Assembly: GCA_005408345.1 (NCBI GenBank) | Contig: SEMN01000174.1 | Location: 124,001-188,000, forward strand | Source: Macquaria australasica | Lineage: Eukaryota > Chordata > Actinopteri > Centrarchiformes > Percichthyidae | Direction of reading: 5' to 3' | DNA: 64,000 nt | Part shown: piece by piece, positions 14,101-27,764 of the stretch | How positions within the stretch are numbered: the stretch's first letter is position 1 | How the letters are laid out: each line of letters begins with the position of its first letter | Notes under the pieces: generated by a model | What the model was told of the DNA's origin: nothing | What the model saw: only the letters and a program-made list of their open reading frames with translations | Database searches by the model: none | Translations under genes and position numbers: made by a program

Positions 14101-16485
14101 TGAATCTCCTGCATCATTTTAGCTTTTGCAGCGACTGCATTAAGTGTAAATCTTCCAATTTAACATGTTCCTTTGCTAAAATTACCCTTTTGGTACTTCC
14201 TTCTTTAAGTTTTGCACTTAAATTTAAACCTGCAACAAAATGTTTCTCTCCCAGTAGTGGTTGGAATACAAAAAAACCCCCCAGATTCTAATAAGAATTG
14301 CAAGTCGTTTCTTCTATGATTCTGAATCAATCTGGTTATAGAGAGATCCTGTATTTTTGGGGAATTGTACCGTTTTTCGCAGAGTCAGAAACTAATAAAT
14401 GCCTTAGGACTGACCTTTTTTTTGTTTTCTTTTTTAAATTTTTTTAATTGCATTTGGTGTGGTCTGAAGTCGTGTCAAACAGCAATATTAAGCTATCTTG
14501 CATCAATTGTTGAGGGTCTATGGGATCAAATAACATAATCATGATCCCATAGGCATCCAAGAATTGAGTGAAACTAAGCAAGTAAACTAAGAGGGGGTCA
14601 GGGGGCACCTTTTTCCAAGCTTTGTATGAGGGGAGTCCCACAGTCTCAGACTTTGAAAACCCCTGCTCTAATGCAAACTTAGTTATTTCTTACTTATTTT
14701 ATGTCTCTGCGGCCCATGAAATACCTTTACAGTGCTGTTTTAATGTGCAACATTTGCCAAAAACAGGAGTCAGAAAACATCCTAAATATTGGATTTGTGG
14801 TGAGACCACCTGAGGAAACATCTGAGGGTGCGAAACATTTTGTACAACACCAAAAAGTGTGAAAGAGTATGTGTGTGTGTCAACAGTCCCATGGCACACC
14901 TGTTTCAGTGAGAATGACAGTTGAGAGGATCTACCAAATTTTATACATTATATGCATAATTTTATTTAAAGCACATCGAGTTATCCTTGTCTTTGAAATG
15001 TGCTTTATAAATAAAGTGTTCCTTGAGTGGCCTAAAACACTGTTGTCATATGACCGTTAAACCGATAAACAGACAGAATCTGCGGAAACCCAGTGTCTGG
15101 ATCCTACAAACAAACAGTCAAACACTATTAATACAGTCAAACAGAAAATGCATTGTCTAGCAGGCCTTTCCCGCTCTTAGACATGGATGTTCAGACATCC
15201 AAGAAGTAAATAAAAGCAGAATGACGCAGGCAAAATAGAACAAATCATCTAAGTTTACTCACCTCGGCTCCTCATCTTTAGAGCGTTTTGGACAGTATTT
15301 CTTCACCAAGTTCCTGATAGGAAAGAGAGAGAAGCAGACACAGAGGCTAAAAATACTGTCTGATATTTTAAGCCTGGTAGAGAGACAGGTAAACAGAGAA
15401 GAGGCAGGCAGTCAGACAGACAGACAGGCACACACACACACTGAAAGAGAGAGAGGATCTCAGTATTTTATTAAAGATGAATCAAAGATTTAAACATCAA
15501 AGCCTCTGCCTGTTCACTCCCTCAGGTTCTAACAATACAGAAAAATCCAGTAAAGCAGCGAGTTAATGATTTAACTAGAGAGCAGAGGAATGTGTGTGTG
15601 CGTGTGTGTCTCTGTGTGGTACATATTCTGAAGGGATTTCCGCTCTTTGAAATCCCCCACCAACAACCACTGGGACTCTACTGGTTTTTAATGAGGATTA
15701 CTGGGTCTGTGCTTGTTGAGTTGTTTCAACAAGCGCTGCAGCATTGGATTAAAAACAAATAAATAAATAAATGACCAGTCAGTCACATTGCCTTTATTTC
15801 AACATTTTCAATGTGTTGCCACTACTAACTGCTGATATTGTTAATGTCCAAACCTTCCCAATACTTGTGTCGAGATCAGACTACAGGATATCAGCCCGAC
15901 CTGACAGACGTGTAGCGTCTGGAATGAAAATGAATGCCCCAGTGTTGTGTCATGAAGGCTGTATTTGGGATGCTTTACAACATCCCTGACAAAAAGACTA
16001 GCATGTCCCCAATTTCTTTGCCTTCTCTCCCTTAGTTTGACAACCTCTATGACTCTATGTTTGTGATGTTGGCCCATAGTCTGCCATGTCTCTCAGCCAA
16101 GACGACAAGAACGTTTGAATCTATGATCGCCTAATCTGACCTAGTGACCAACAGACAAAAATATGTGTAGTCTGATCCCGGCTTAAGTTTACAAAGAATT
16201 ATAGGAATTATTCAAAGAAAGCGCGATGCAGATATTTAGCAATTGGATTTGTTTTAATAACTGAAATGTACTTAAATGTCCATTGTGCAGATGTATTATG
16301 CTGGAAACTTTAAATATCAGATCAGGACTCAGTACTGGGAGATAGCTGGTATTAAATGACTTGGATTTAGAGCAAAAAAAAGCTTGAACGAGACATCCCT
16401 GTGTCAAAAAAATCTTCCCGTTATTGTAGGAGTAAGACAAAGAGAATGTTAGTATAACTGCCCATATTTATTTGTTGTTGTTTGT

Positions 16486-16525
<40 letters not shown>

Positions 16526-19500
16526 CGTAGCTGCTTGGCGTAGTTCTGCTCTATGTCCAGCCTCTCCTTGACGAACTTTGCATAGCGCTCAAGAAAGTCG
16601 ATCCCCCACTGAGTGTGTTTGTCCAGATTATCAAACTGGTCCTGAAGATGAAAGAAGCATGGTGAGGAAGGGGAGAAAAGACAAGAGAACAGGACTTTTA
16701 ATTTAGATTAATGCCTCTTCAATTGGCAAAACAAGGAAAAACACATTAAAAACCGATTTGCACATAAAAAACACATTTGAAAGGATTGAGCAGATAATGA
16801 AAATGAATGAATAAAAAGTAAAATGGAGGTGCTTCGGCAGCAGGACGGAAAACTCTCTCTCTTTCCTACACGTGGGGTTAAAATTCAGGGTTACATGACT
16901 CAGCAGTCTGTCTGCCTGAATATAAGTCTGTTCTTATTCACACAAATAAAACACATGTCCTCCTGCCAGTGACTCAGCGGTAGGAGTGTTTCTTCTCGTC
17001 TGCAGTGTATAGTTTACACACACACACACACACGTCTCATACCAGATTTAAACCCACACATGTAGCAGATACTGTAATCCAGAACAAATGACAGTACATC
17101 CAGCTGCAGATTTAATTCATGCATGACTAACATAACAAGGAGCCAAAATTAGGATCAATATGAGGATTAAGTATTGCCAACATGGAAAATTAGCTTCCCC
17201 AATAAAGTCCATAATCCAAATTACACATGAATGCCAAAAGATAAAGAAAAGCCCTGGAAAAAGACCTAGACATAAACACAGTTTTCTCTCTCTATACTCA
17301 CTGTTTTCCTTCCCTCCCCTCTCTCATAACCCCTTCCTTCATTAGACTTCATGATCAGCTGTACTGTATGGATGATTACAAGAAGAAGAACCCAGTCTAA
17401 GTGACCTTTTAGTTTTATTTCAAGTTCTTCTTATTTCTATTCTAGTAATAACACCATGACATTCTGTAACATATGATCCCATCACAATTTAGTGTATCAG
17501 TTATATATGTATATGTGATGTCCACAAGACATCTCTACCCTGTTTGTAAATTACATTTACAGTTAGATGCAGTTCAGAGTAAAGGGTCAGGATTATATAT
17601 GTATTGCTTCATTTATTCATTGTTCAAAACTTCAATAGGCAAGATTCATATAAAAATGTGCAAGTATTTAGTTTCTTGCCATCTTACTCTTGCTCAGTGT
17701 GCATACATACATGCCAAGTTGCCAACATACAAAGCCTTTGTGTAGATGTTTTTCGCATGTTTAAGCCAACAAAATCAAAGTACTTGTAATTCCAAAGCAA
17801 ATTGTTAGATTGCTGAATGCTATGAATCTCATCTTACAACTTGCACTCTGCTAGGCCTAATTAGTCCATTTCAGTGCACAATTTATTATCTTTATTTCTG
17901 GCTCATTTCTCGTACATTATATTATCATTGTGTGGTAATGCAGCTGCCATCAAGAACTGTTCTTAAAAGTCTATATTGGTGCATTAAAGGACACTTGACA
18001 TCTGAGATTTTGTAGGAGTACAGCGACCTTTTTAATGCAAGAAATAACCAGTTTGAAATAAATTTATACTATATTTATATGTGCATTTTTGTAAGTCTTC
18101 TAGATTTGACTTTCCAACAACATAGCCCATCGATGCATTGCTCTCTGGCAGCCAACTATCAGTTATGAAAGTGATACCAGCTCAAAACAACGTTACCACA
18201 GGACAGTAACTTAACAGAACTCTCCAGCAAGATTCAAGTTTGTGGACGACATTCATAGTATCCTAATGTTGACTGAATCCAGTGTGCTTCGGAAATGTGT
18301 TGGCTGTAATATAAAAGTGTGCGCAATGTATAGTGAATGTGGTAAACCTGCAAAGACTTATGGTCCACTCCAAGGACAGAATGAATGTCACGCATAGAAA
18401 CATGAGTTTTATCAGGCCTAACAGAGACAGAGATTCATTCAGGGTAGGTTCCCCACACAAATGCTCTTTTTCAGCAGCACTCTGCTCCACACTCAGACAC
18501 ACTCACACCTGGAACCTGCCCAGCCCAAACACTGTCTTATCTGTTGCCCACAGTGGTGGCTGTTGGTCATTTAAGTGCTTTGTTTAAGAGCACCACAATG
18601 ATGGTAATAAGGAGGGGCAGGTGCTGCTCATTTGCTTCTTAACCCTGAATTCTCCAGACAGACTGGAGATCAAATCTGCATCTTTCCAGCCTACATACTG
18701 ATCTTTAGGCCACACCAAGAGACAACAAAACAGGAATTATATATGAAGATAGATATAAATATAGATATAAAGTTGCAGAAAATAAGCTCAAGTCCACCAA
18801 GATAGGTTCCACTCCAGATAATCTATGGGGTTTCTCAGCTTTTATATATGAAACCAGCAAATGGATCTCAATCGAAGTCAGCATTGTGACACACATGGTA
18901 CATTAGTGGCTGTATGGCAACTTAAATCAACACCATGACTGTCCTTGACAGAAACTTCTCAGTTAACACAGGACAATCTGAAGGTGTAGATAAGCCACTG
19001 ACCTATTATTCTTAACTGTGGTCGCTGAAATCGTGATATCCCTTAAGTGTGCTGCCCTAGCTACCGCTTTGTGTGCTGCTCTCTGCCTTTCTCAGTTTGT
19101 GTCAACACAAACCAAGGCCCGGGCTGGAGAAAATAAGGGTCGCCAAGGGAAATACGAGACAGCTGACCTCCTTGTTTGTTCAGTCATAATTTTCTTCAAA
19201 TACAAAGACAGCGGGGAGTCTTTCAAACAGAAAGGCAGAGCAGCATTGTGTCTTTTGCCTATAGAGACAGAGAGCGTATAGAGAAAAACAACCTGTTTGA
19301 AGGGGTGAGTAGATGAGCAATTCTGTCAAAAATTTGTTTAAGCAGGGTCAAATACTTAACCCAAGGACAGGGGCTCAATCCCCAGTTACTATTGCGTTTG
19401 TTTCTGTGGCACTAATTGTTGTATAATATTCATGTTATAGAATATTTTATTATACTCCAGCATCAGAAATTTGCAAAATATAGCCCGGCCGATACTGGAT

Positions 19501-21999
19501 TTTAAATGCCGATACCGATAACAATATTTGGAAGTAAACAAACTATCTTGATAGGGGTCCCTGTATCAGCCTGCCCGATAAATTGGTGTTGCACAATGTA
19601 GTGCGAAACTGCCCTCAGCTCACGGTTAAATATACCCCTGAATATTAAGAATGTTAATTAGTGCCATTTTTGCAATTGACTGACATGTCATATTTTTCTT
19701 GGAGAAACAAATCGTCCAGTCAGAGTTTAGTAGGCGGGATTAGTCTTCCTAAATTGCTATCTAGTTTCATTCATAAAAAAAAACAAAAAAAAAAAAAAAA
19801 ACACAAACACTCTTCCAACAAGAAGTTGGCTAACATGAGCTCAATGTCAGGCTGAATGAAGTGAAACAAATTAGCAGTTCAGTTTGACTATCAGTCTAAC
19901 ATATTCCTGTGTTTGTGCAACCGCTGTGCATTGAGGTCCACCATAAGTGATTCATTGAAGCCTGTAACTCGAGGTCATATTTCCACCGAGATCTGGAGAA
20001 GAACATTTGATGGATTCAAAAACAGAAAACAAGAGAACGCCTACAGCCATCGGCCGAAGAATGGGCTGACTAAACAAAACCACTGAGACAAACAAAAGGA
20101 CCCCAGCATGTTAAAACAAACCAGCGACGGGGTGAAACATGGACTGGCAGAGTAAACAGCATCCATTGGTCTCTGCCAGGCCTAATGCCAGTTTTCATCG
20201 GCGAGGAAATGTTTAAAAAGATCTCAGTGGTGCAAACAAGTGTCTAGCTGAGCATATTTTGTAGTTCAAACACAAAGATTTAGCCCAAAAAGATGCAGCC
20301 AAGATGTAAAACAGCAACAAAGATAATTACACAGAAACATATCAGGATGGCTGTTTTTTGTTCTGTCGTGATCATCTGCATCCTGCCGGTCTGACTGCCT
20401 CTGGAAAATGCCTACCAGCCTGGCATGCAAACAGGCCTGTCCACCTCCTTTTTAGCCAGCATGTCTGTCTGTGGTTGCGTCAGCCTGTGTGACGGACGGT
20501 GTCTGCGAATAAGTAATAAGAGTATGAGCTCATCCTGTAGTTTGTGGCAAGCAGAGCACAGACCGGCTCACTGGGGAAATGACAACATCTTTTGGGCTCC
20601 GGGTCTCACAGCTCGCAGGAAAAGTGGTAGGAGGATGAAAATGATGAGGATGGTTTAAGGATAGCTGACTGAATGTGCGAGCTACAATCTGGCCTGCACT
20701 CAGTAACCCACGCTGCTGCAGCACCTGCACTGAGAGAGAGTCTGGTATCTTATTTTTTTATGGCACTCAGGCCTCCCACTCTGGTATAACATCATGAGGC
20801 CAGTAGCTGCTAACTTGCTAATGACACAATAGCTGTCCAACATATTCCTATCTCATTGCCAGGTTAGTGAAGCATATGTACAACAACAACCGAGGTCTAC
20901 AGATTATTAAAATTTCATCCTCAACAAATCATGTAGTCTTGATCTCAAATATAACTTTCAGCATAGTCAAATAAGCTTGCATCTACATTAATAAGAATAT
21001 ATTACACTGACACAAGGTTTCAACCTTAGCTTTGTCCATTGCAGCATCCAAAAAGCTAAGCAATCTACCTAGTTGATATGAATATAGCCACACTACATGT
21101 TTGGGTTCACCAGTCGTTCCAGCACCGTATCTCACCATTTTTCAGAATTATTAGAAAGGAAAAGTGCGATATTAACTGCTGATAGACCTCATATCAGCTG
21201 ATCTATGATAACAAGAGAGAGGTGCACCAATTTCCATGTTATCAGTAGCAGCAACACAACATCCTGTCACATAATCACAGGAAGGGATGCCTTCACAAAC
21301 AAAACAATAAGACCATTTGGGTAGTTGTACTGAACAGAAGTATAGTTACAGCATACAGCAATATATTTTTAGACATGACATGTTGTATCTAAGACCAACT
21401 AGGGAAATGAGTTAGAATAACAGTATATAATCCATATTTAAGTTTTCTCAGAAGACTTAAGACACCATGCAAATGATGCTAGTTAATATAAACTGCTGCT
21501 GCGTTTCCTCACTGCCAAAGCCACTGCCCTGTTTTAATGAGCTTCGATCTCAGGGTGAGAGAATAAATTAGTCATTTAGCTTCCAGACGAGGAGAGCTGA
21601 AGACAACTCTGTGGAAACAAGTCTTCTGCGCACCCCCGATAACCAATCAGATGGACTAGACAGCCCCTCCCGAGCCAATCAGGGAGCCCAGCCCGTGTGC
21701 ATTCCATGGGAGAAGGGAGGTTAATTAGCATAGAAAATGCTGCTAGGACAAAAGACTAATTACACACTGTGGCATTCCAGAGCAGAGTGGGCGTGCACAC
21801 ACACACACAGTATCACACACACATGGCAGAGACTGGGTGGGAAATGTCAACTTGTCTGAAACACTGGCATCACTCTGAAGACCCCCAGGCTCTGTCTGCA
21901 CTGTGTGTGTTTACTGTGTCTATCTGTGTTCATCTTCCTCGAAAACAACCAGAAAAAGAAAGTCTCTTTCAAGAATGTGATGGGGGAGAGGAGACAGGA

Positions 22000-22051
<52 letters not shown>

Positions 22052-25000
22052 GGGGGTTGAAGAGGGAGTGTTAGGAAGGAGACGAGTGGCATTTGGAGAG
22101 GGATTTTGAGAGGGGAGGTAAGAAAAACAAGAGGAAAGCAGGAAGAAAATTGTAGACCGGAGAACAGGCCTGCATCTGTGTGCGATAATCATTATTTTGG
22201 TCTAAGTCACACTGATTCCTTAATTAAATAACAATCTTAAAGCAATCTTAAAGCATTATTATGTTGAAATAAACTGATTTCAACAGATAAACTATAAACT
22301 AATGCTTTACATCATGCTAATCGATTACAGTGTATTGGTGTTAGGGTTAGCTGATATCAAGCTAGGGGTGGGTGATATGGATAAAATGCTCTGTCATACA
22401 CACATTCATTTTAAATCACACAATATCAATATATATCAGGGGAGATACTAACATTTCTTGATAAAATAAGAAGACGGGGAGAAGACAGATGTTGACAGAT
22501 GGCTTATTCAGATATTTAAATACATGACAAATCAAAATACTGCTCATTGATTTGCAACATTGCCCACTATGGCCTAATAGATCTAAAGAAGGATACAAAG
22601 GATAGTTACCACAGTATAAACAGTAAGGGGGAAAACTCACTGTATACACATATTTTCATATCAGACACTCTTTAAACCCCAATATCAAACTATAAACTTA
22701 TGTGCCAATTATATACACTGACTGCACTCCCATTTATTATTATTTAACGTTGATTATAATGGCGCAAACAATTCAACAAAGGTATTATTTGCAGGTTTTT
22801 GGACTGTTGGTTGGACAAAACAAGCCATTTTAATTGCAGTTGAAAGAGTTGAACTGTGAGTAGGGACCAAAGCACCAGGAGGTAAGCACACAGTTTATTA
22901 CCTGTGTATATTACAGACACGCATACACACACACACACACACACACGCGCGCGCGCGTGTGTGTGAGAGCATCTGGATTTGAATAGACTTGGATTTGTTG
23001 CTAAAAAGGTTGTTGTGTTGAAAAGTCTCCAATTGCCATCTATGGACAAAACAGAGAGGAGCACTGGCACACTGTTGACTTCACCCCCACCTCACTGTTC
23101 GACCAGCCAGCTTCGAACAGGTTTACAAGCTCTCAGCCTTAATCTCACTGTATTTTCATCACTGATTCCCCAGAGAGCTTTCAATAGAGAGTCCTCCTAA
23201 CCCATTAGCCTAATTCTGTGTGTTGGTGGTTTGATAAATGCTCAAACTGTGTAAGTACTGGCAGCTCTTCACCTTCCTTCACTGCAGTTCCCTGGTGTAA
23301 AACCACTAAACAAAACAGTTAAAAATGCACAAATATAGCTTTAGATCTTCTTCTAACCTGAATTAAAACTCACTTCGATGCAGTTTTCTGTTAGACATAG
23401 GCCTAATTATCAAACTGTTTCCTTTGACATAATCAGTTGTTTTGCTTTTGTTTTGCTGTGTTGAACCTGCAATCTAGGCAAAGATAATTCCATATCTTTG
23501 TAGCTCTGTTAAATGTCTCATACTGCTTTGAAAAGTGCACCTACATGAAGTGTTTGGTAAGCACAGAGTAACTTTTTGTGGCCATGGGCCTTGGGCCATG
23601 GTTAATGTCTCACCCTGTAGCCTATTTAATACAATAGTCAACCTAACAGGAACCATCTAAGTAGCAGTGTTGGTAATGTAATTATTACTTTAGTGTTAAG
23701 ATCAGTTTTAAACTAGCTGTTTACACTACTTTATCTACGCTCTGTAACACACACACACACACACACCTCTATCACCTATATTCAGGTTTTTTTCTTTATC
23801 CTGCGGAAATAGAAACTACTGAATGTCTGTAGCACTACAGAAGCGCAGGCCAAGCTGGCTAATACACACAAGCCTGAGAAGAAATATGTGATTCATAGTT
23901 GTCCAAATTATAGATCATTTTAGGAGATTAAAATGAATCAGAGAGTGAGTCTCAGGGATAACAGTCAGCTCTGAGTCAGTGAGCTGCTTCACTCCTGTGT
24001 CTGTCACTCTATGACTCCTTATTTGGCTCTATTCACGTTGATCATTAAAACTTAATGTTTTTTTTTGGCTATGTTGTGCATGCCGGAGTACACCAATGGA
24101 CTAAAATTAGGTTCCCGTGACGGGTTTCAGCTATTGTCAAATCAGGCGATGCATGTTTACATCAGTTCAAACGGTTCAGTTGAGGAGAATAAATGGGTGT
24201 TTCTTCCTCTTATGTAATAGATGGAGCTTTTGTTTCCCATTCTGTGTATTGTTTACTGCTGAGTTGGATGATAATCTCAGAGTGCACTGATTTACACCTC
24301 GCTACCAGCTGTGCAGTTGTTAGAGGAAAACAAGTCATCTGTTTTAAATCACACTCACAGATACTTTGTATATCAGCACAAAGTCAAAGCTAAGAAACAG
24401 TTTCAGAAGTAAAAATCTTATTATTGTTTTCTCTCTTGACAGACTCTCCACTGGAATGTGTGCTTTCAGTTTCTAAAATGGGTGGACCAGTCAAACTCTT
24501 TGTCCATTCACCCAGGAGGGGATTTAACAGCAACCTGTGTTCATTGTGTGCCAGCAAACACAGCTCAGGGGGAAACATCAAAAAAGACCAACTCTTTCCC
24601 AAAGCCCAAAAGGAAAGCAGAAGGAAAAAACATTACGACTGCTAATAAATACCTTAAACACAGTCGTTTCAACACCGAAACTGACTGGCAACTGGAAAGT
24701 TCTAACAGATGTTGGCTGAAAATGTCAACGATGGTCAACTCCATGTTTTCCCTTTTGTAACTGGACTGAAACAGAGAACGACGTCCATCTTCTGGTCTGT
24801 ATTTTTAAAAGTAATGTATGCCACTCTGGTATAGAGCTGAAATGATTAGTCAACTAATTAATGAGTTGATCGAAAGAAAACTTATCAGTAACAGTTTTAT
24901 AGGAGAGTAACTGATTAATAGTTTTTAAGTCTTTATCAGGCAAAAATGCCAAACTTTTCTCTAGTTTCTTATATTTGAGGATTTGCTGCTTTTTCCTGAC

Positions 25001-27715
25001 TTTATATGACTGAAAACTGAATATCTTTGGGTTTTAGTGTGTTGGTCAAACAGAACAAGCAATTTGAAGGCATTACCTTGGAAACTGTGATAGACATTTT
25101 CACTATCTTTTGACATTTTAAAGACCAAATGATTAATCAATAATAAAAATAATCAGTCAGGAGTGTGTCACCAGGTTGTGGCTTTCGTTGTCAAAGTAAG
25201 ATTTATACAAAAGAATCCTAAAAAAAAGTGCATTTACCACTTTCTGGAATTGGATCTCCATTTACCCTTATTCTTACTGTCTGTACAAAATATTTCTGGC
25301 TGTTGGTCTTTTTTCCAAGCTAGTGGGCCTCTCTGAATGAACACAGACAAGACCCATCAGGAGGCGTCTGTGTCCGAGTCGGAGAGGAGTCAGTCAAACA
25401 TTAATCCAACCCTGCCACAGTGGACTCCGTTCCACTAAATAACCACTACAGTGGGCCTATTATCTCTGCTAGAGTCATCCAGCGAATGTTGCCTAGTGGC
25501 ACTGCTGTACTCATTTACTGATATTTAGTGAATAAAACAGATTGTTTTGGACAATTCTGTGGAGAAAAAAAGTCATACATGCAGGTAAATGAGGACAAAA
25601 AAACAATGTCACTTTAAGAGAAGTTGCTGTCCTCTACAAAACGGCCATAAAGCAGTGACAGCCACACCAGTCAGAGGTTAGTCAATGCATAACAAGCATT
25701 TTGAGAGCATTGAGAGAGACACACAGGAAGACAGAGTGAACATGTGTGTGTCATGTGTTGATAATAAACATGGATGACACCGACTCCATCATCTGACCTC
25801 CTTTACCACAATAAACACTCTGTTGCTGCAGCCAGCCATGCTTACTGTCTCTCTCTGTCTTTCTTTCATACAAACAAAAAACTATTATGCTTATTTAGGC
25901 CAATGTGCTTCATGATGTTGAAGGACAACAATACCTACTAATGACCATTATTTTGCTTCGACTACAATCCACCTTCTGTCCTTTACCCTTAGCTCTTAAC
26001 CTTATCTTGAACAACATTTTATGTGTGAAATTAGCAAGAAAAATCAGGTAATTCTGCTCGAATTTCTAGCATGTTATGGCAATTTTGGACTTTAATGACA
26101 AAATACATTTATTTTAATTCAATTCAATTCAGTTTTATTTATATAGCGCCATATCATAACAAAGTTATCTCAGGGCACTTTTTCGAATAGAGCAAGTCTA
26201 GACCGACTCTTTATTTTGCTGACATAAATACGTGGACATGTTGCTAGTAACTGAGTTCAACTTCACAATTCACACAAAAAGAGTGGTGTGACATTTCCAG
26301 TAAGATCCTAGCTTTTGACTGGACTGACTTGTTTCAGAAAACTTTTTTTGAGCTTTTGTATGTCAATTTGAGACAGTTTAAATATACAACAGTAAAAAAC
26401 TTCAACAAGTAAGTACTGTGAAGCACTGTGAAGACAATATTTTAAGACTAAAGGACAGGACACACAGTAGGCCATGGGCACAAAACCTGACAAATCATGC
26501 TGCCCGGTGTGCCAAGGACAACACAACGTAGGCAATAGAGGAAGTAGACTGTGTGTCTTGTAAAAGCTGGACGACAACTGTTGGCCTGGAAACATGGAAA
26601 TCTTGGCTTGGATGCAAAAAATATCATGAAGATTTTACTTATTACTTAAATTTACAAAAATATATGACAGAGTAATGATGAGAAAAGTCTATGGTGTAAA
26701 AACAGAATGTTTGAAAAGTGTTTTAAATACTTAGTGAGAAAAAAAGAAGATTTTACCACCTAAACTCCTTAGAACTTGTAAATAGTGCCACAAACAGTTG
26801 GAGACAAAGGAAAATCAAAAGTGGTAGAATACAGTGAAAGTTGCCAGTAAAGTGCACTTGACATGCCAAACTGTATCTCAATTCAGGGGCCGCATCCTTT
26901 GACAGCTGCATTTAAAGACCGAATGCGTCACATGCAGCCCTCTTTTCCTGAATTTGGAGGATCCAATGGCTCCTTTTAGCGGCCCAAGATTCATTGCGCG
27001 CAAGAAAATATGGCGTCCCCAAATTTACCGTCAACAGCAGCCCAGCAGGATTACACTTTTAAATCTAAGTATTGGGTTTCAACTCACTTGAATAGCTAAC
27101 AATACAAATGTTAAAAAACCAAGGGGCTTTAAATCTCAACTGCAGCTGTCAAGGTTGCTACGCGACAAGAGCAGCGCTTGCGACACTGGTGACGCAAATA
27201 GGAAATTCTCCGTAGACCAGCGTCTCATTTAACAACGCTCGGTTCAGCCTTCGGAGGCTCCTGAATTGAGACACGGCTTATAGTTTGCATTGCACACTGG
27301 CAAATGCTCAGCAGTAAACAGCTTTCTCATTGGTCCACCAATACAACCTCTGTCTATTGGTCTATTCTGTTATTTTGAATCATAAGCCAAGAACATTCAC
27401 GTGAACGTGCACCAGCACAAAATTCCACAAGATCAAACATCACGTGTGGCTTTGCACGAAATGACTCACAGGAATCGCCTCTTCACATTTGTTCCAATGA
27501 AGATTCATTGAGAGGAGCTGACATCGCCTGCAGTGTGAGGCAACATTTAACCACAGTAAATACATTATGGCCTTTAGTCAGGGTAATTATGCATGAAAAT
27601 CATATTGAGTACAGGCAGCATAAATAACTGGTGAGGCAATCCTAATCCATTGACACCCATCCCCAAAATCAAGGGTTTGACTCCAGGCCATTCCCGCTAT
27701 ATTTACTACGTGTCT

Positions 27716-27764
<49 letters not shown>

